This document shows, piece after piece, positions 42,340-50,066 of a DNA stretch of 64,000 nucleotides. The notes under the pieces were generated by a model. The model did not search any database, had not been told where the DNA came from, and was given only the letters and a program-made list of their open reading frames with translations. The position numbers and the translations under genes are program-made. The stretch is from positions 121,512-185,511 of the forward strand of contig JALQCY010000005.1 of NCBI GenBank assembly GCA_023241745.1. Direction: 5' to 3'. Position 1 is the stretch's first letter; every line of letters starts with the position of its first letter. This DNA comes from Isoptericola peretonis (lineage in GTDB: Bacteria; Actinomycetota; Actinomycetes; Actinomycetales; Cellulomonadaceae).

Positions 42340-45050
42340 GCTGCGCCTGCCTCGGCGCTCTCGTGGTCGACGAGTTCGAGGGAGCGCCGCTTGGTCGGGT
42401 CCGCGGTGGTGTTCAGCGCCGCGGTGAGCCGCTCGTGATTCGAGTAGTCGACGCGGATCTTCTCGACGCCGCCCTTGCCGTCCTCCCCGCCCATGCCGTC
42501 GCGGAAGATGAACTCGCGCGGAGCGCCCGTCGTCTCCGAGCGCCGCGACCGGCGCGAGAGCTTCGCGAACTCCGCCTCGTATCCGACTCCGGTGGGCAGC
42601 CCGAGCAAGCGGCAGTTGTGCTCCTGCGCTTCCTCGTCCGTCGTCTTCCCCACGAACGCGGCGCCGACGAAATTGTTGATGTTCTGCCCGATGACGTTGG
42701 CCGCGTTCTGCGTCGAGACCAGGGCCGCGATGTCGTGCTTGCGGGTGTCGGTGGCGACCTTCTGCACCAGAGTGCGGCCCGTCGAGACAGCGGTGATCTC
42801 GTGGACCTCGTCGAGGAACATTCCCTTGCGCTCGTGGAAGTCGGCCCGGTAGACCGACCGCAGCGCTGACCACGCGGCCAGCGACATCACCGGTCGGCTC
42901 ATCAGCTCGTCGTACGACCACTCGCCCTTGGGCTTGTTTTCGTCGATCTGCGCGAGGCCCTTGAGGCTGAAGAACGTCATGCGCCGGCTGCTCAGCGCCT
43001 CGCCATGGTTGCCGGCCGACGGCGAAGCGAAGAACAAGCGCGAGATCTCCCGCTCCGATGCCTCCCGCAGCCTGCGCTGGATGCGCGCCGCCAGCTCGCG
43101 GTCGGCGTGGTCGTGGTGCTGGAGCGACATGAGGACGCCGTGCGCCGTCGAGTACGGCAAGGCCTCGGCGCGGGCGACGGCGTCGCGCAGGATCGACATC
43201 GCAGCGTTGTCGTCCTGGTCCTCGGCCGGAAGGCACCACCGCAGCGTGTCCGTCACCAGGTCGCGTCGCTGGGCCTTGGCGGCGGACTTCGCCAAGGCGA
43301 GAGCCTGCTCGGGGTCCGGCTCGTCGCGGAACCACGCCTCCTGCGGTTCCGGAACGAGCGCGTAAGGATTGAGCGCCCCGGGCTCGGACTCCAGCAAGTT
43401 GATCGCGGTGGCGACCACCCGGAACTCCGGGAGCCCCGCCAGCGCGCCGAGTCGGCCCGAAGGGTCGAGGACGGTCCAGGGCACCCCTTGGGCCCCGGTC
43501 TTGTAGACGATGCCGCCCGCGAAAAAGCTCTTGCCCGCACCGAGCCCGCCGACGATCGGCACCAGGCCGGAGCCCTCGACGACCTCGGGCCCGTACCAGG
43601 GATCCCAGGTGACCGGCCGCTCCGCGAAGCCGCTGGTATAGCCGATCAGCACGCCGCGCTTGTCGCCGACCTCTGCCGTCGCGGCGGGGACGCCGGCCGC
43701 GAACTTGAGGATCGGCAGGTGCCGGGTGTGGCCGGTGTTGGCGAGCGGCTCCATCGGCACGAATTCTCGGGCGAGGCGGAACTGGTCGAGCTCGCGCTCG
43801 ATCTTGATGGCCGGCTTGTAGACCTTCTGCACCACCTTGGCCCGCGCCAGCGCCTCCTCCTGGGTCGGTGCAGCCACGGCGATCCGGTACCAGCCACGGG
43901 TGCGGGTCGCGAGACCGTCGAAGCCGGAGCGCTGTTCGTCCTCGACAGCGGAGGCCCGCTCGGACTGCCGGGCGAGCTGGCGCGGAGGCTGCTTGCCGTG
44001 GTCCTCGAGGTAGTGGTCGCGCTGAGCCAGCACCCGGTCGGAGAGCTTGTTCATCTCCTTCGACGTCTCGTCCGGCGAACGCACGTCCACGCGAAAGGAC
44101 CATTCGACGGGGAAGGGCAGCTTGTCGGTCTTGGCGATCCATGGCTCGTCGACCTCGGGGATGTGCAGCTCGCCCATGCGGCCGACCGTCAGGACGACGA
44201 CGTACCGCGTGATCGGCTGCTCCCCCGCCGTCGAGTCGATCCGCACCGACTGCGCCAGCGGTTCGGCGCTCCAGAACGTCGAGCCCGTGAACTCGTGCAG
44301 GTCCTCCTTCGACCAGTGGGTCTCCTCGATGGTGTCCTGGTTCGGAGCCGGGCAGCCGAGCGCAAACGACCGCGCCATCAGCCAGGCCATGTCGTTCCCG
44401 ACCGCAGGGATCGCGTCGACGCCGGCGCCCGCCATGATCTCGCCCACCTCGTCCACGCGGTGCTGCACCGCCTCGAGCTCGCGGCGGGCGACGTCTGGCA
44501 GGACCCGCGCGGTCAGGTCGACGGCCGAGGACCGCGACCCGAGGTCGACCCCGAAGTACACGAGCTTGTCCGACTGCATGCGCGACGCGAGCTGCTGCTG
44601 GTCGCGCACGAGGATCTCTTCGAAGCCCTCGCTCGGGTTCGGCGAGTTCTGCCATGCGGCCTGCGCCCAGGTCTGGACCGGATAGGGGCGAGTGGTGATG
44701 CGGCAGTAGGCCGTGCGCCCAACGAGCTCGGCGATCTGCGAGGCGTGCGCCTCGATCAGGGCCTCGCCGTCGGCCACGGTGCGGAAGCTCCACCGCTGCG
44801 GGTCGAGCAGGTACCAGGCGACCATGCGCTTGTCCGAGAACGTGACGTGGTCGGCCACTCGCGACAGCGCCCACTTCATGGGACTGGTCATCTTCGGGGC
44901 GTCCGGGTGACGGCCGCGACCCTTCGCGGGCTTCGTCGGCCGAGCAGTCTCGACGTGCTCCTCGACGGGGTCGTAGGAGATCGCGGCGTCGTCGTCCTCG
45001 ACGTCGTCCCGCTTGCGGCCGAGGAGCGACCTCAGGTTGAGCTGCATCAT
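42336..45050 (-). CDS. VirB4-type conjugation ATPase
   Basis: A 904-residue protein. Walker A is GGLGAGKS (501-508), and Walker B is MFLDEVHEI near residue 717, followed by a sensor region VSTQNAANVIG. The large N-terminal half is the VirB4 family platform, and the C-terminal half the hexameric ATPase that energises assembly and transport. It is the signature gene of the T4SS-like operon. It overlaps the genes on both sides by 4 nt. Confidence 0.9.
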   Translation of the reverse strand: MMQLNLRSLLGRKRDDVEDDDAAISYDPVEEHVETARPTKPAKGRGRHPDAPKMTSPMKWALSRVADHVTFSDKRMVAWYLLDPQRWSFRTVADGEALIEAHASQIAELVGRTAYCRITTRPYPVQTWAQAAWQNSPNPSEGFEEILVRDQQQLASRMQSDKLVYFGVDLGSRSSAVDLTARVLPDVARRELEAVQHRVDEVGEIMAGAGVDAIPAVGNDMAWLMARSFALGCPAPNQDTIEETHWSKEDLHEFTGSTFWSAEPLAQSVRIDSTAGEQPITRYVVVLTVGRMGELHIPEVDEPWIAKTDKLPFPVEWSFRVDVRSPDETSKEMNKLSDRVLAQRDHYLEDHGKQPPRQLARQSERASAVEDEQRSGFDGLATRTRGWYRIAVAAPTQEEALARAKVVQKVYKPAIKIERELDQFRLAREFVPMEPLANTGHTRHLPILKFAAGVPAATAEVGDKRGVLIGYTSGFAERPVTWDPWYGPEVVEGSGLVPIVGGLGAGKSFFAGGIVYKTGAQGVPWTVLDPSGRLGALAGLPEFRVVATAINLLESEPGALNPYALVPEPQEAWFRDEPDPEQALALAKSAAKAQRRDLVTDTLRWCLPAEDQDDNAAMSILRDAVARAEALPYSTAHGVLMSLQHHDHADRELAARIQRRLREASEREISRLFFASPSAGNHGEALSSRRMTFFSLKGLAQIDENKPKGEWSYDELMSRPVMSLAAWSALRSVYRADFHERKGMFLDEVHEITAVSTGRTLVQKVATDTRKHDIAALVSTQNAANVIGQNINNFVGAAFVGKTTDEEAQEHNCRLLGLPTGVGYEAEFAKLSRRSRRSETTGAPREFIFRDGMGGEDGKGGVEKIRVDYSNHERLTAALNTTADPTKRRSLELVDHESAEAGAA

Positions 45051-45496
45051 TCCCCCTCGCGCACGGCGGTTCGGGTGATGGCTTGCTGATTGGCGTACGA
45101 CCGCCAGCGCCGCCGTCCGATCGGCAGCGTGTGGTCAGCGCCGATGGCTGTGGTCCGACGTCGAAACGCCGCAGGGCACCGGGCTTGCTGCCCGCGCACT
45201 GGCAGGCGGGTCGCGGTGAGCTCGTGCCAAAACGTCGTCATCAGGACGCCGATCGGGCGTTCGTGCGTCGTCTTGTCGACGATCCATTGCGACAGCCGCA
45301 GAGCGATGAGAACGGTCAGCACGACCGACAGCAGCGTGAACCCGATGCCGGTCTTGATGAGGAAAGCCAGCCCGAGCAGGACCATCACCGGAGTGACCGC
45401 GATCATCCGGTAGCGCAGTCGGCCGATGTAGTACCCCGGCGGGCCGAGGTACGTCTGGTCGACGTCGTAGATCTCGTCGTCGTCCGGGAGCCGCAT
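45047..45496 (-). CDS. PrgI/TcpE-like small membrane protein
   Basis: A 149-residue protein with two adjacent hydrophobic segments (about residues 31-70: MIAVTPVMVLLGLAFL and VVLTVLIALRL) and a basic soluble C-terminus. Two-span proteins of this size next to VirB4 in Gram-positive systems are usually the PrgI/TcpE (VirB3-like) component. ATG 45496 is chosen because it lies 2 nt after the pilin-like gene; an upstream start at 45529 would overlap that gene. Confidence 0.6.
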   Translation of the reverse strand: MRLPDDDEIYDVDQTYLGPPGYYIGRLRYRMIAVTPVMVLLGLAFLIKTGIGFTLLSVVLTVLIALRLSQWIVDKTTHERPIGVLMTTFWHELTATRLPVRGQQARCPAAFRRRTTAIGADHTLPIGRRRWRSYANQQAITRTAVREGE

Positions 45497-45498
45497 GA

Positions 45499-45726
45499 TC
45501 AGGCCGTCTGGAAGAGCCCGAGAAGCCACTTCCCGACCTCATCGGACGAGCCGGTCACGACCATGGCCAGGAACGCCACCCCGACGAGGGTCACGCCAAC
45601 CTTGGTCACGGCCTTGGAAATGTTGCCGGCGTTGCCGGCCCACAGGACGCCGATCGCGATGACGATCAGGATGAGTGGAACCACGTTGTCCTGGATCCAC
45701 TGAGCGATGCCGCCGGTACCAAACAT
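45499..45726 (-). CDS. VirB2/TrbC-like small hydrophobic protein
   Basis: A 75-residue protein with two hydrophobic segments (residues 13-33, VPLILIVIAIGVLWAG; 43-58, VGVTLVGVAFLAMVV) separated by a short polar loop, NISKAVTKV. This is the arrangement of VirB2/TrbC-type pilin-like subunits, although pilus formation by Gram-positive members is unproven. It is the first gene of the operon and has a good GGAG ribosome site. The tandem 16-bp operator-like sites lie 27 bases upstream. Confidence 0.65.
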   Translation of the reverse strand: MFGTGGIAQWIQDNVVPLILIVIAIGVLWAGNAGNISKAVTKVGVTLVGVAFLAMVVTGSSDEVGKWLLGLFQTA

Positions 45727-45752
45727 GATGGAGTCTCCTTCGATGCTGGATC

Positions 45753-45784
45753 GTGCAACGCATTACACGCTACACGCGTTGTCC
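45753..45784. promoter_or_regulatory. Tandem operator-like sites upstream of the T4SS operon
   Basis: Two adjacent 16-bp sites resemble the palindrome GTnCAACnnGTTGnAC found upstream of the HTH gene at 46302. Site 1 (45753-45768) matches 12 of the 14 defined positions; site 2 (45769-45784) is weaker, at about 9 of 14. CAACGC and GCGTTG also form a spaced inverted repeat (45756-45761 and 45776-45781). They lie just before the first gene of the T4SS-like operon and could bind the HTH protein. Confidence 0.45.
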
Positions 45785-45844
45785 GACAGTTGCTAGGGAA
45801 GCCGGTTCGGAGATTTCGTCGCGAGGGTGTTGTCAGGGAGCCAG

Positions 45845-45865
45845 CTCGTGGTCGATGACCACGAG
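45845..45865. terminator. Perfect 9-bp hairpin in an intergenic region
   Basis: CTCGTGGTC (45845-45853) and GACCACGAG (45857-45865) pair perfectly around a 3-base loop. It lies about 160 bases downstream of the HTH gene and upstream of the T4SS operon promoter. It could end the HTH transcript. Apart from this hairpin and the tandem sites, positions 45727-46023 show nothing I can support. Confidence 0.5.
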
Positions 45866-46023
45866 GGAGTCGGCGCGCAGCCGGTCTGAGGTTGTCCCGC
45901 GGGGCTGTCGACCGCGCTTCGCACGCGCTGCGATGCGCACCCCGGCACTTCCAGTGTTAGCCGCGGGCGACGAATCGGCGGCGCGACGCGCCGGAGGACA
46001 GAGGCCCGACAGTGAACTCTTGG

Positions 46024-46302
46024 TTACGCGTCGTGCCGCTCGAGGTATGCGCGTGCCTGCTCCGCGTTCTCGAAGTTCGCGCGGGCGGTCCGGTCAATGT
46101 AGGCGACCATGCTCTTCGAGAGGCCGACGTCGGACGCTACGGTGCCAAGCGACGCCCCGGGCGACGCGAGCATCGCCAACACTTCGACATCGCGCGCTAG
46201 CCGAGCCATGCGCTCATGCTCGGCAGCCTCCTTCTGGCGCGCGATCGCCGCGCGAGCACGATCGCGGTGGAGGTCGTATTGGGACCGACTGCCGCTAGCC
46301 AT
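46024..46302 (-). CDS. Small HTH protein, probable local regulator
   Basis: A 92-residue protein: a charged helical N-terminus (RARAAIARQKEAAEHERMARL), then a helix-turn-helix-like segment (GASLGTVASDVGLSKSMVAYID) and a short helical tail. No named family is recognised. A palindrome (GTTCAACACGTTGTAC) lies 22 bases upstream of its start, and related sites occur before the T4SS operon, so autoregulation and control of conjugation are plausible. Confidence 0.6.
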   Translation of the reverse strand: MASGSRSQYDLHRDRARAAIARQKEAAEHERMARLARDVEVLAMLASPGASLGTVASDVGLSKSMVAYIDRTARANFENAEQARAYLERHDA

Positions 46303-46808
46303 ACAGCGACACTACCGCCGAGCGTTCAACACGTTGTACAGCCGACGCCGTCGCCCGCCACAGGAAGCCTGGTAGAAGCGCATACCCCCGAGGCGCGAGC
46401 TTCCTTCCGGCGGATCCGTGGAGACCGGCGCTCCGAGTACCTGCGCAACGGCCGCAAGGACCGGCTGCCGGTGGTGGGCACCTGGCGATAGCCGGCCGTT
46501 CGGCGCCGTCTCGACGTGCAGATGCCGAGCGGCGAGTCACGCGTAGTCACGCTGCGTATCGGGGGCTCTGTGTAGACGTCGAGACTCACCCATAGCTGAC
46601 GGTGATCGCCGTGTCGCGACGCGGCAAAATCCCCCGCCGGGGGTTCTGAACCACCGAGGGTATTGAGAGAGGTTTTTGACCGGCGTGTCGTCGGCGCGGC
46701 GAGGGCGCAGCGCGGGCGCGTCAGAAACGGTCGGTTTTGCACTGTCCCACAACCCTGGGGGTTGGCGACGGTGGGACGCTGGGATGGGGCTCGAGGTCGG
46801 AGGCGACC
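46303..46808. other. 506-base non-coding region with repeats (candidate origin-of-transfer region)
   Basis: No convincing gene lies here. Visible structure: a palindrome at 46324-46339; a perfect 10-bp inverted repeat GTCTCGACGT (46508-46517) / ACGTCGAGAC (46576-46585) whose interval contains a direct repeat AGTCACGC at 46535 and 46545; and a nested hairpin with outer arms GTCCCAC (46744-46750) and GTGGGAC (46771-46777) around CAACCC/GGGTTG. It sits between the conjugation operon and the cargo genes, where an oriT or recombination site would be reasonable, but nothing proves that. Confidence 0.4.
46324..46339. promoter_or_regulatory. Palindromic operator upstream of the HTH gene
   Basis: GTTCAACACGTTGTAC fits GTnCAACnnGTTGnAC, an imperfect 16-bp dyad, 22 bases before the start of the small HTH gene on the minus strand. 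Similar sequences precede the T4SS operon. Likely an autoregulatory site. Confidence 0.5.
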
Positions 46809-47318
46809 GTGATCGATATCCCGGGGTTGCCGGAGCCGGACGCAGGTCCGGTGTTCGACCTCGCGCTGCTTGTGCACGTGGCCGCGGGGCTGACGGGGGT
46901 GCTCGCGGGGTTGGTCGCGATGCTCGCCCGCAAGGGCGGTCGCTGGCACATCACGGCGGGGCGCGTCTTCCTGGGTGGGGTCGCGGCTCTCTTCGGGTCG
47001 ATGGTCGTGATGGTGGTGATCCGCTGGCCCGCCACGGTGCATCTGGCCGTCCTCGGCGGGATCGCGTTGGCCGCCGTGTTGCTCGGGTGGCACAACCGGC
47101 GCCGCGGCGAGAGCGACGGCGTGCACATCGCGTGGATGGGCCTGGCGTATGTCGCGATGCTGACCGCGTTCTACGTCGACAACGGGCCACACCTACCGGT
47201 GTGGGAGCGGCTACCCGACTGGTCGTTCTGGATCCTGCCCGCGGCGATCGGCGCACCGATCACGGTCTGGGCGATCCGACGACATCGCCCTCCGCCCAGC
47301 ACCGGCGCAGGGCTCTGA
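46809..47318 (+). CDS. Four- to five-span membrane protein (DUF2306-like)
   Basis: A 169-residue protein with spans at about 16-40 (LALLVHVAAGLTGVLAGLVAM), 52-72, 77-93, 111-125 and 137-155. The opening 'HVxAGxxGVLAGLVAMLARKGGRWHxxAG' resembles DUF2306-type membrane proteins. The function is unknown. GTG 46809 is chosen because GGAGG lies 5 bases upstream. It is the first cargo gene after the conjugation region. Confidence 0.65.
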   Translation: MIDIPGLPEPDAGPVFDLALLVHVAAGLTGVLAGLVAMLARKGGRWHITAGRVFLGGVAALFGSMVVMVVIRWPATVHLAVLGGIALAAVLLGWHNRRRGESDGVHIAWMGLAYVAMLTAFYVDNGPHLPVWERLPDWSFWILPAAIGAPITVWAIRRHRPPPSTGAGL

Positions 47319-47352
47319 GCCGGCACCTTCGACCGGCGCCCGTTGAGTGCGG

Positions 47353-47664
47353 TCAACCTCGGATGCGCGCCTCGACGGCGAGGGCCAGCGCGTCGTCCTC
47401 GGGCACGCCGCGCAATCCCGCGATCGTGGGGTAGACGCGGCATGCCACACCAGGGCGATCCGCAGGAGCGGGGAACAAGTCCTGTCCGTCGACATGGAAC
47501 GACGGCGACCCGAGGAAGCCGCGAGCCTGGGCCTGGTCGTCGTCGCGGACAACGACGGTCGCGATCGGTGCGTCGATGCCGGCCCGGTCCAGTGCCTTGC
47601 GCAGCGCGTCCCGTGCGGGCACCTCGTTGGGGCATGTGTCGACTACCAGGAGCTCAACCTTCAC
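47353..47664 (-). CDS. Thioredoxin-like protein of metal-resistance loci
   Basis: A 103-residue protein from GTG 47664. It starts VELLVVDTCPNEVPARDALR and continues GFLGSPSFHVDGQDLFPAP, the thioredoxin-like pattern with a single early Cys and a cis-Pro-type SPSF segment. This family recurs beside mercury and other metal-resistance genes in actinobacteria. The redox partner or substrate is unknown. It is divergent from an MFS gene across a CsoR-type palindrome. Confidence 0.7.
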   Translation of the reverse strand: MKVELLVVDTCPNEVPARDALRKALDRAGIDAPIATVVVRDDDQAQARGFLGSPSFHVDGQDLFPAPADRPGVACRVYPTIAGLRGVPEDDALALAVEARIRG

Positions 47665-47723
47665 GGGGCCATCCTCTCTCGTTCTACGTGCCCGACCGTC
47701 AGATCGGGCGAGGCTTCCTGAGC

Positions 47724-47744
47724 CTATACCCCACAGGGGTATAG
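47724..47744. promoter_or_regulatory. CsoR-type palindromic operator
   Basis: A perfect 9-bp dyad, CTATACCCC (47724-47732) and GGGGTATAG (47736-47744), separated by ACA. The core ATACCCC/GGGGTAT is the operator form used by CsoR/RcnR-type metal or sulfur sensors. It lies between the thioredoxin-like and MFS genes and could regulate both. No CsoR-family gene was found in the window. Confidence 0.7.
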
Positions 47745-47826
47745 TCGTCGGGCCGCCCCGGCCGACCGGACGGGCAGCCGGCACATGACGACGACGTGGC
47801 CCGAGGGCCGCGAACGGGAGGACGGC

Positions 47827-49251
47827 GTGGCCAAGAACCAGACGACAACGTCCCAGCGGGGGGCCTTGGTGGCCCTGCTGGTGATCGCGACCGCACAGCT
47901 GATGCTGGTGCTCGACGACTCGATCGTGAACATCGCACTGCCGAGCATCCAGACCGAGCTCGACGTCGAGGCCGTCGACCTGCCGTGGGTCGTCAACGCC
48001 TACATCCTCGCGTTCGGCGCACTGCTGCTGCTCGGTGGCCGCGTCGGCGACCTGTGGGGCCGGCGCCGCACCCTGCAAGCCGGCATCGCGCTGTTCGTCC
48101 TCGCGTCCCTGGCCGGCGGCTTCGGACAGACGACGGCGATGCTCGTCGTCGCGAGGGCCGTGCAGGGCATCGGCGCCGCGATGGCCGCCCCGAACGCCCT
48201 CGCCCTGATCGCCACGACCTTCTCCGACCGCGCCACGCGCGACAAGGCACTCTCGCTCTACGGCGCGATGTCCGGGCTCGGCATCATCCTGGGCCTGCTG
48301 CTCGGCGGCGTCCTCACCGACACGCTCGGCTGGCGCTGGGTGTTCTTCATCAACGTCCCGATCGGGCTCCTGGTACTGCTCGGCAGCCGCACCCTCGTGG
48401 CCGCCGACCGCCACCGCGGCCGCCTCGGCGTCCTCGGCGCCATCCTCGGCACCGCCGGCATGATCGCCCTCGTCTACGCGATCACACGGTTCGGCGAGGA
48501 CGGCCTCGCCGACCCCGTCGCCATCGCCCTCGTGGCCGCCGCCGCCGTGCTCCTGACCGCGTTCGTCCTCACCCAGGCCCGCAGCAGGAACCCACTGCTG
48601 CCGCTCAGCCTGTTCCACGACCGCAACCGCACCGGCGCCTACGTAACCATGCTGCTGCTCGCGATCGGTCCGATGGGCACCTTCTACGTCCTCACGCTGC
48701 ACCTGCAGCAGGTCCAGCACTACAGCCCGCTGCAGACCGGGCTGGCCTGGCTCCCCTTCGCGCTCGGCATCGTCGTCGGCGCCGGGATCGCGCCGAAGCT
48801 GCTGCTGCGCATCGCGCCGCGGTACGTCGCCGCGGCCGGTGCCCTGCTCGGCGCCGCGGCCGCGCTCTGGTTCTCCACGATCACCGTCGACTCCGGCTAC
48901 TGGCTGCACCTCGCCCCGGCGATGTTCGTCCTCGCACTCGGCTTCGGCCTCGGCGTCCTGACCCTGACCCAGGCCGCGGTCTACCGCGTCGACCCCGACA
49001 AGGCCGGCATCGCCTCCGCCCTGCTCAACTCCGCCCAGCAGATCGGCGTCGCGCTCGGTCTCGCGCTCCTCGCCGGCATCGCAGCGACCGTCACCGCACG
49101 CCCAGCCAACGCCGCGCTGGCTACCGACCAGGCACTCGTGGCCGGATACAGCACCGCCCTCACGGTCGCCTCCGGTGTGCTCCTCGCCGCCGCCGTCCTC
49201 GCCCTCGCCCTTCTCCGAGGTCAGCAGGCAACCGCAGCGGAGCAACAGTAG
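47827..49251 (+). CDS. MFS exporter, EmrB/QacA type
   Basis: A 474-residue DHA2-type exporter with about 14 spans. Visible are LDDSIVNIALPSI (D1), GGRVGDLWGRRR (motif A), ARAVQGIGAA (B) and GLLLGGVLTDTLGWRW (C). GTG 47827 is preferred because a GGGAGG ribosome site lies 5 bases upstream; an ATG 42 bases earlier is possible. It lies downstream of a CsoR-type palindrome, so expression may respond to copper or sulfide/sulfite. The substrate is unknown. Confidence 0.9.
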   Translation: MAKNQTTTSQRGALVALLVIATAQLMLVLDDSIVNIALPSIQTELDVEAVDLPWVVNAYILAFGALLLLGGRVGDLWGRRRTLQAGIALFVLASLAGGFGQTTAMLVVARAVQGIGAAMAAPNALALIATTFSDRATRDKALSLYGAMSGLGIILGLLLGGVLTDTLGWRWVFFINVPIGLLVLLGSRTLVAADRHRGRLGVLGAILGTAGMIALVYAITRFGEDGLADPVAIALVAAAAVLLTAFVLTQARSRNPLLPLSLFHDRNRTGAYVTMLLLAIGPMGTFYVLTLHLQQVQHYSPLQTGLAWLPFALGIVVGAGIAPKLLLRIAPRYVAAAGALLGAAAALWFSTITVDSGYWLHLAPAMFVLALGFGLGVLTLTQAAVYRVDPDKAGIASALLNSAQQIGVALGLALLAGIAATVTARPANAALATDQALVAGYSTALTVASGVLLAAAVLALALLRGQQATAAEQQ

Positions 49252-49266
49252 GGGCGCCTCTACCGG

Positions 49267-49334
49267 GAGGCTTCAAGACCGTCAGAACCCGATTCCGAGG
49301 CACCACAGACTCGGTCAGTTTCACTTGAAGCCTC
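49267..49334. repeat. 11-bp inverted repeat flanking a structured 46-base segment
   Basis: GAGGCTTCAAG (49267-49277) and CTTGAAGCCTC (49324-49334) are perfect complements. Inside, CCGAG (49295-49299) pairs with CTCGG (49310-49314). It lies just after the MFS stop codon at 49251. It could be an unusual terminator or the remnant of a small mobile repeat. The rest of 49252-49514 shows nothing else I can support. Confidence 0.5.
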
Positions 49335-49514
49335 GAACAGCTCCGCGCCTGGTCGTTCCGGCTACGTCGACACCGGGTCCCGGCCCCCACCGCGCAATAC
49401 CGTCGACGCATCACCCCAGGGCCACGATCGCGGTCTACGGCTCTGATACCAAAGTCCCGGGCAACGTCGGAGTGTCAGATGGGCTGTTCGAGATTCGCTA
49501 GCCTGGACCTCGTC

Positions 49515-49964
49515 ATGCACGCGCTTCGCACCCTCCAGTCGCTGCTCGCCGATCCTCGGCGGCGCTTGGGTGCTGCGCTCATGATCGTCATGCTCGTCCT
49601 CGGCGTGGTGACGATGCACGCGATGAGCGGCTCGTCGACCGCCCACGGCTCGCCGGTAGCGACGAAGCACGTCGACGCCGGTGCGAACGCCGACCCGGCG
49701 GACCCCGGGCACGGGCAAGCGGTGAGCGCGAGCGATCACTCGGGCGACGCGTCACAGTCGTGCGACCACAGCTGTGGCGGACACGAGTTGATGACCGCGA
49801 TGTGCCTGATGGTGCTCGTCGTGCTGCTGACACTGGCGGTTCCGGTGCGCCGACTCTTTTTCGTGGTCGGTTGGACGCGTGCCGGCCCCCGCACCGCATC
49901 GCCTTCGCGCACCGTCTTCTCCAGCGCCCCGTCGCTGCATGCCCTGAGCATTTCTCGGACGTAG
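49515..49964 (+). CDS. DUF6153-like membrane protein of copper loci
   Basis: A 149-residue protein with two hydrophobic spans (about residues 20-36, ALMIVMLVLGVVTMHAM; 99-115, LMTAMCLMVLVVLLTL). Between them is a His-rich segment with CDHSCGGHE, a plausible metal-binding site. The pattern fits the DUF6153 family I associate with DUF305 genes in actinobacterial copper clusters. ATG 49515 is chosen as the start of the conserved part. It is likely in an operon with the DUF305 lipoprotein. Confidence 0.65.
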   Translation: MHALRTLQSLLADPRRRLGAALMIVMLVLGVVTMHAMSGSSTAHGSPVATKHVDAGANADPADPGHGQAVSASDHSGDASQSCDHSCGGHELMTAMCLMVLVVLLTLAVPVRRLFFVVGWTRAGPRTASPSRTVFSSAPSLHALSISRT

Positions 49965-50066
49965 GTCCCCTGAGCCGATGTGTCGAGCCTCGACACATCG
50001 GGCACTCGCCGATGTCGGACCACCCAGGGTCCGGCAGTGGATCTACCCAAGAAAGGCCCTACCTTG

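Noticed and set aside
40165-44874. A single 1,569-codon minus-strand frame
   Set aside because: Only the 3' part from ATG 42339 is real (TrbL-like). The upstream part is an out-of-frame shadow of the VirB4 gene, which has clear ATPase motifs in the other frame.
43005-45089. A plus-strand frame of about 690 codons opposite VirB4
   Set aside because: Antisense shadow; Arg/Gly/Asp/Glu-rich translation with no recognisable domain.
47353-49245. A 630-codon minus-strand frame through the MFS gene
   Set aside because: Only the last 103 codons from GTG 47664 encode a thioredoxin-like protein; the rest is antisense to the exporter.
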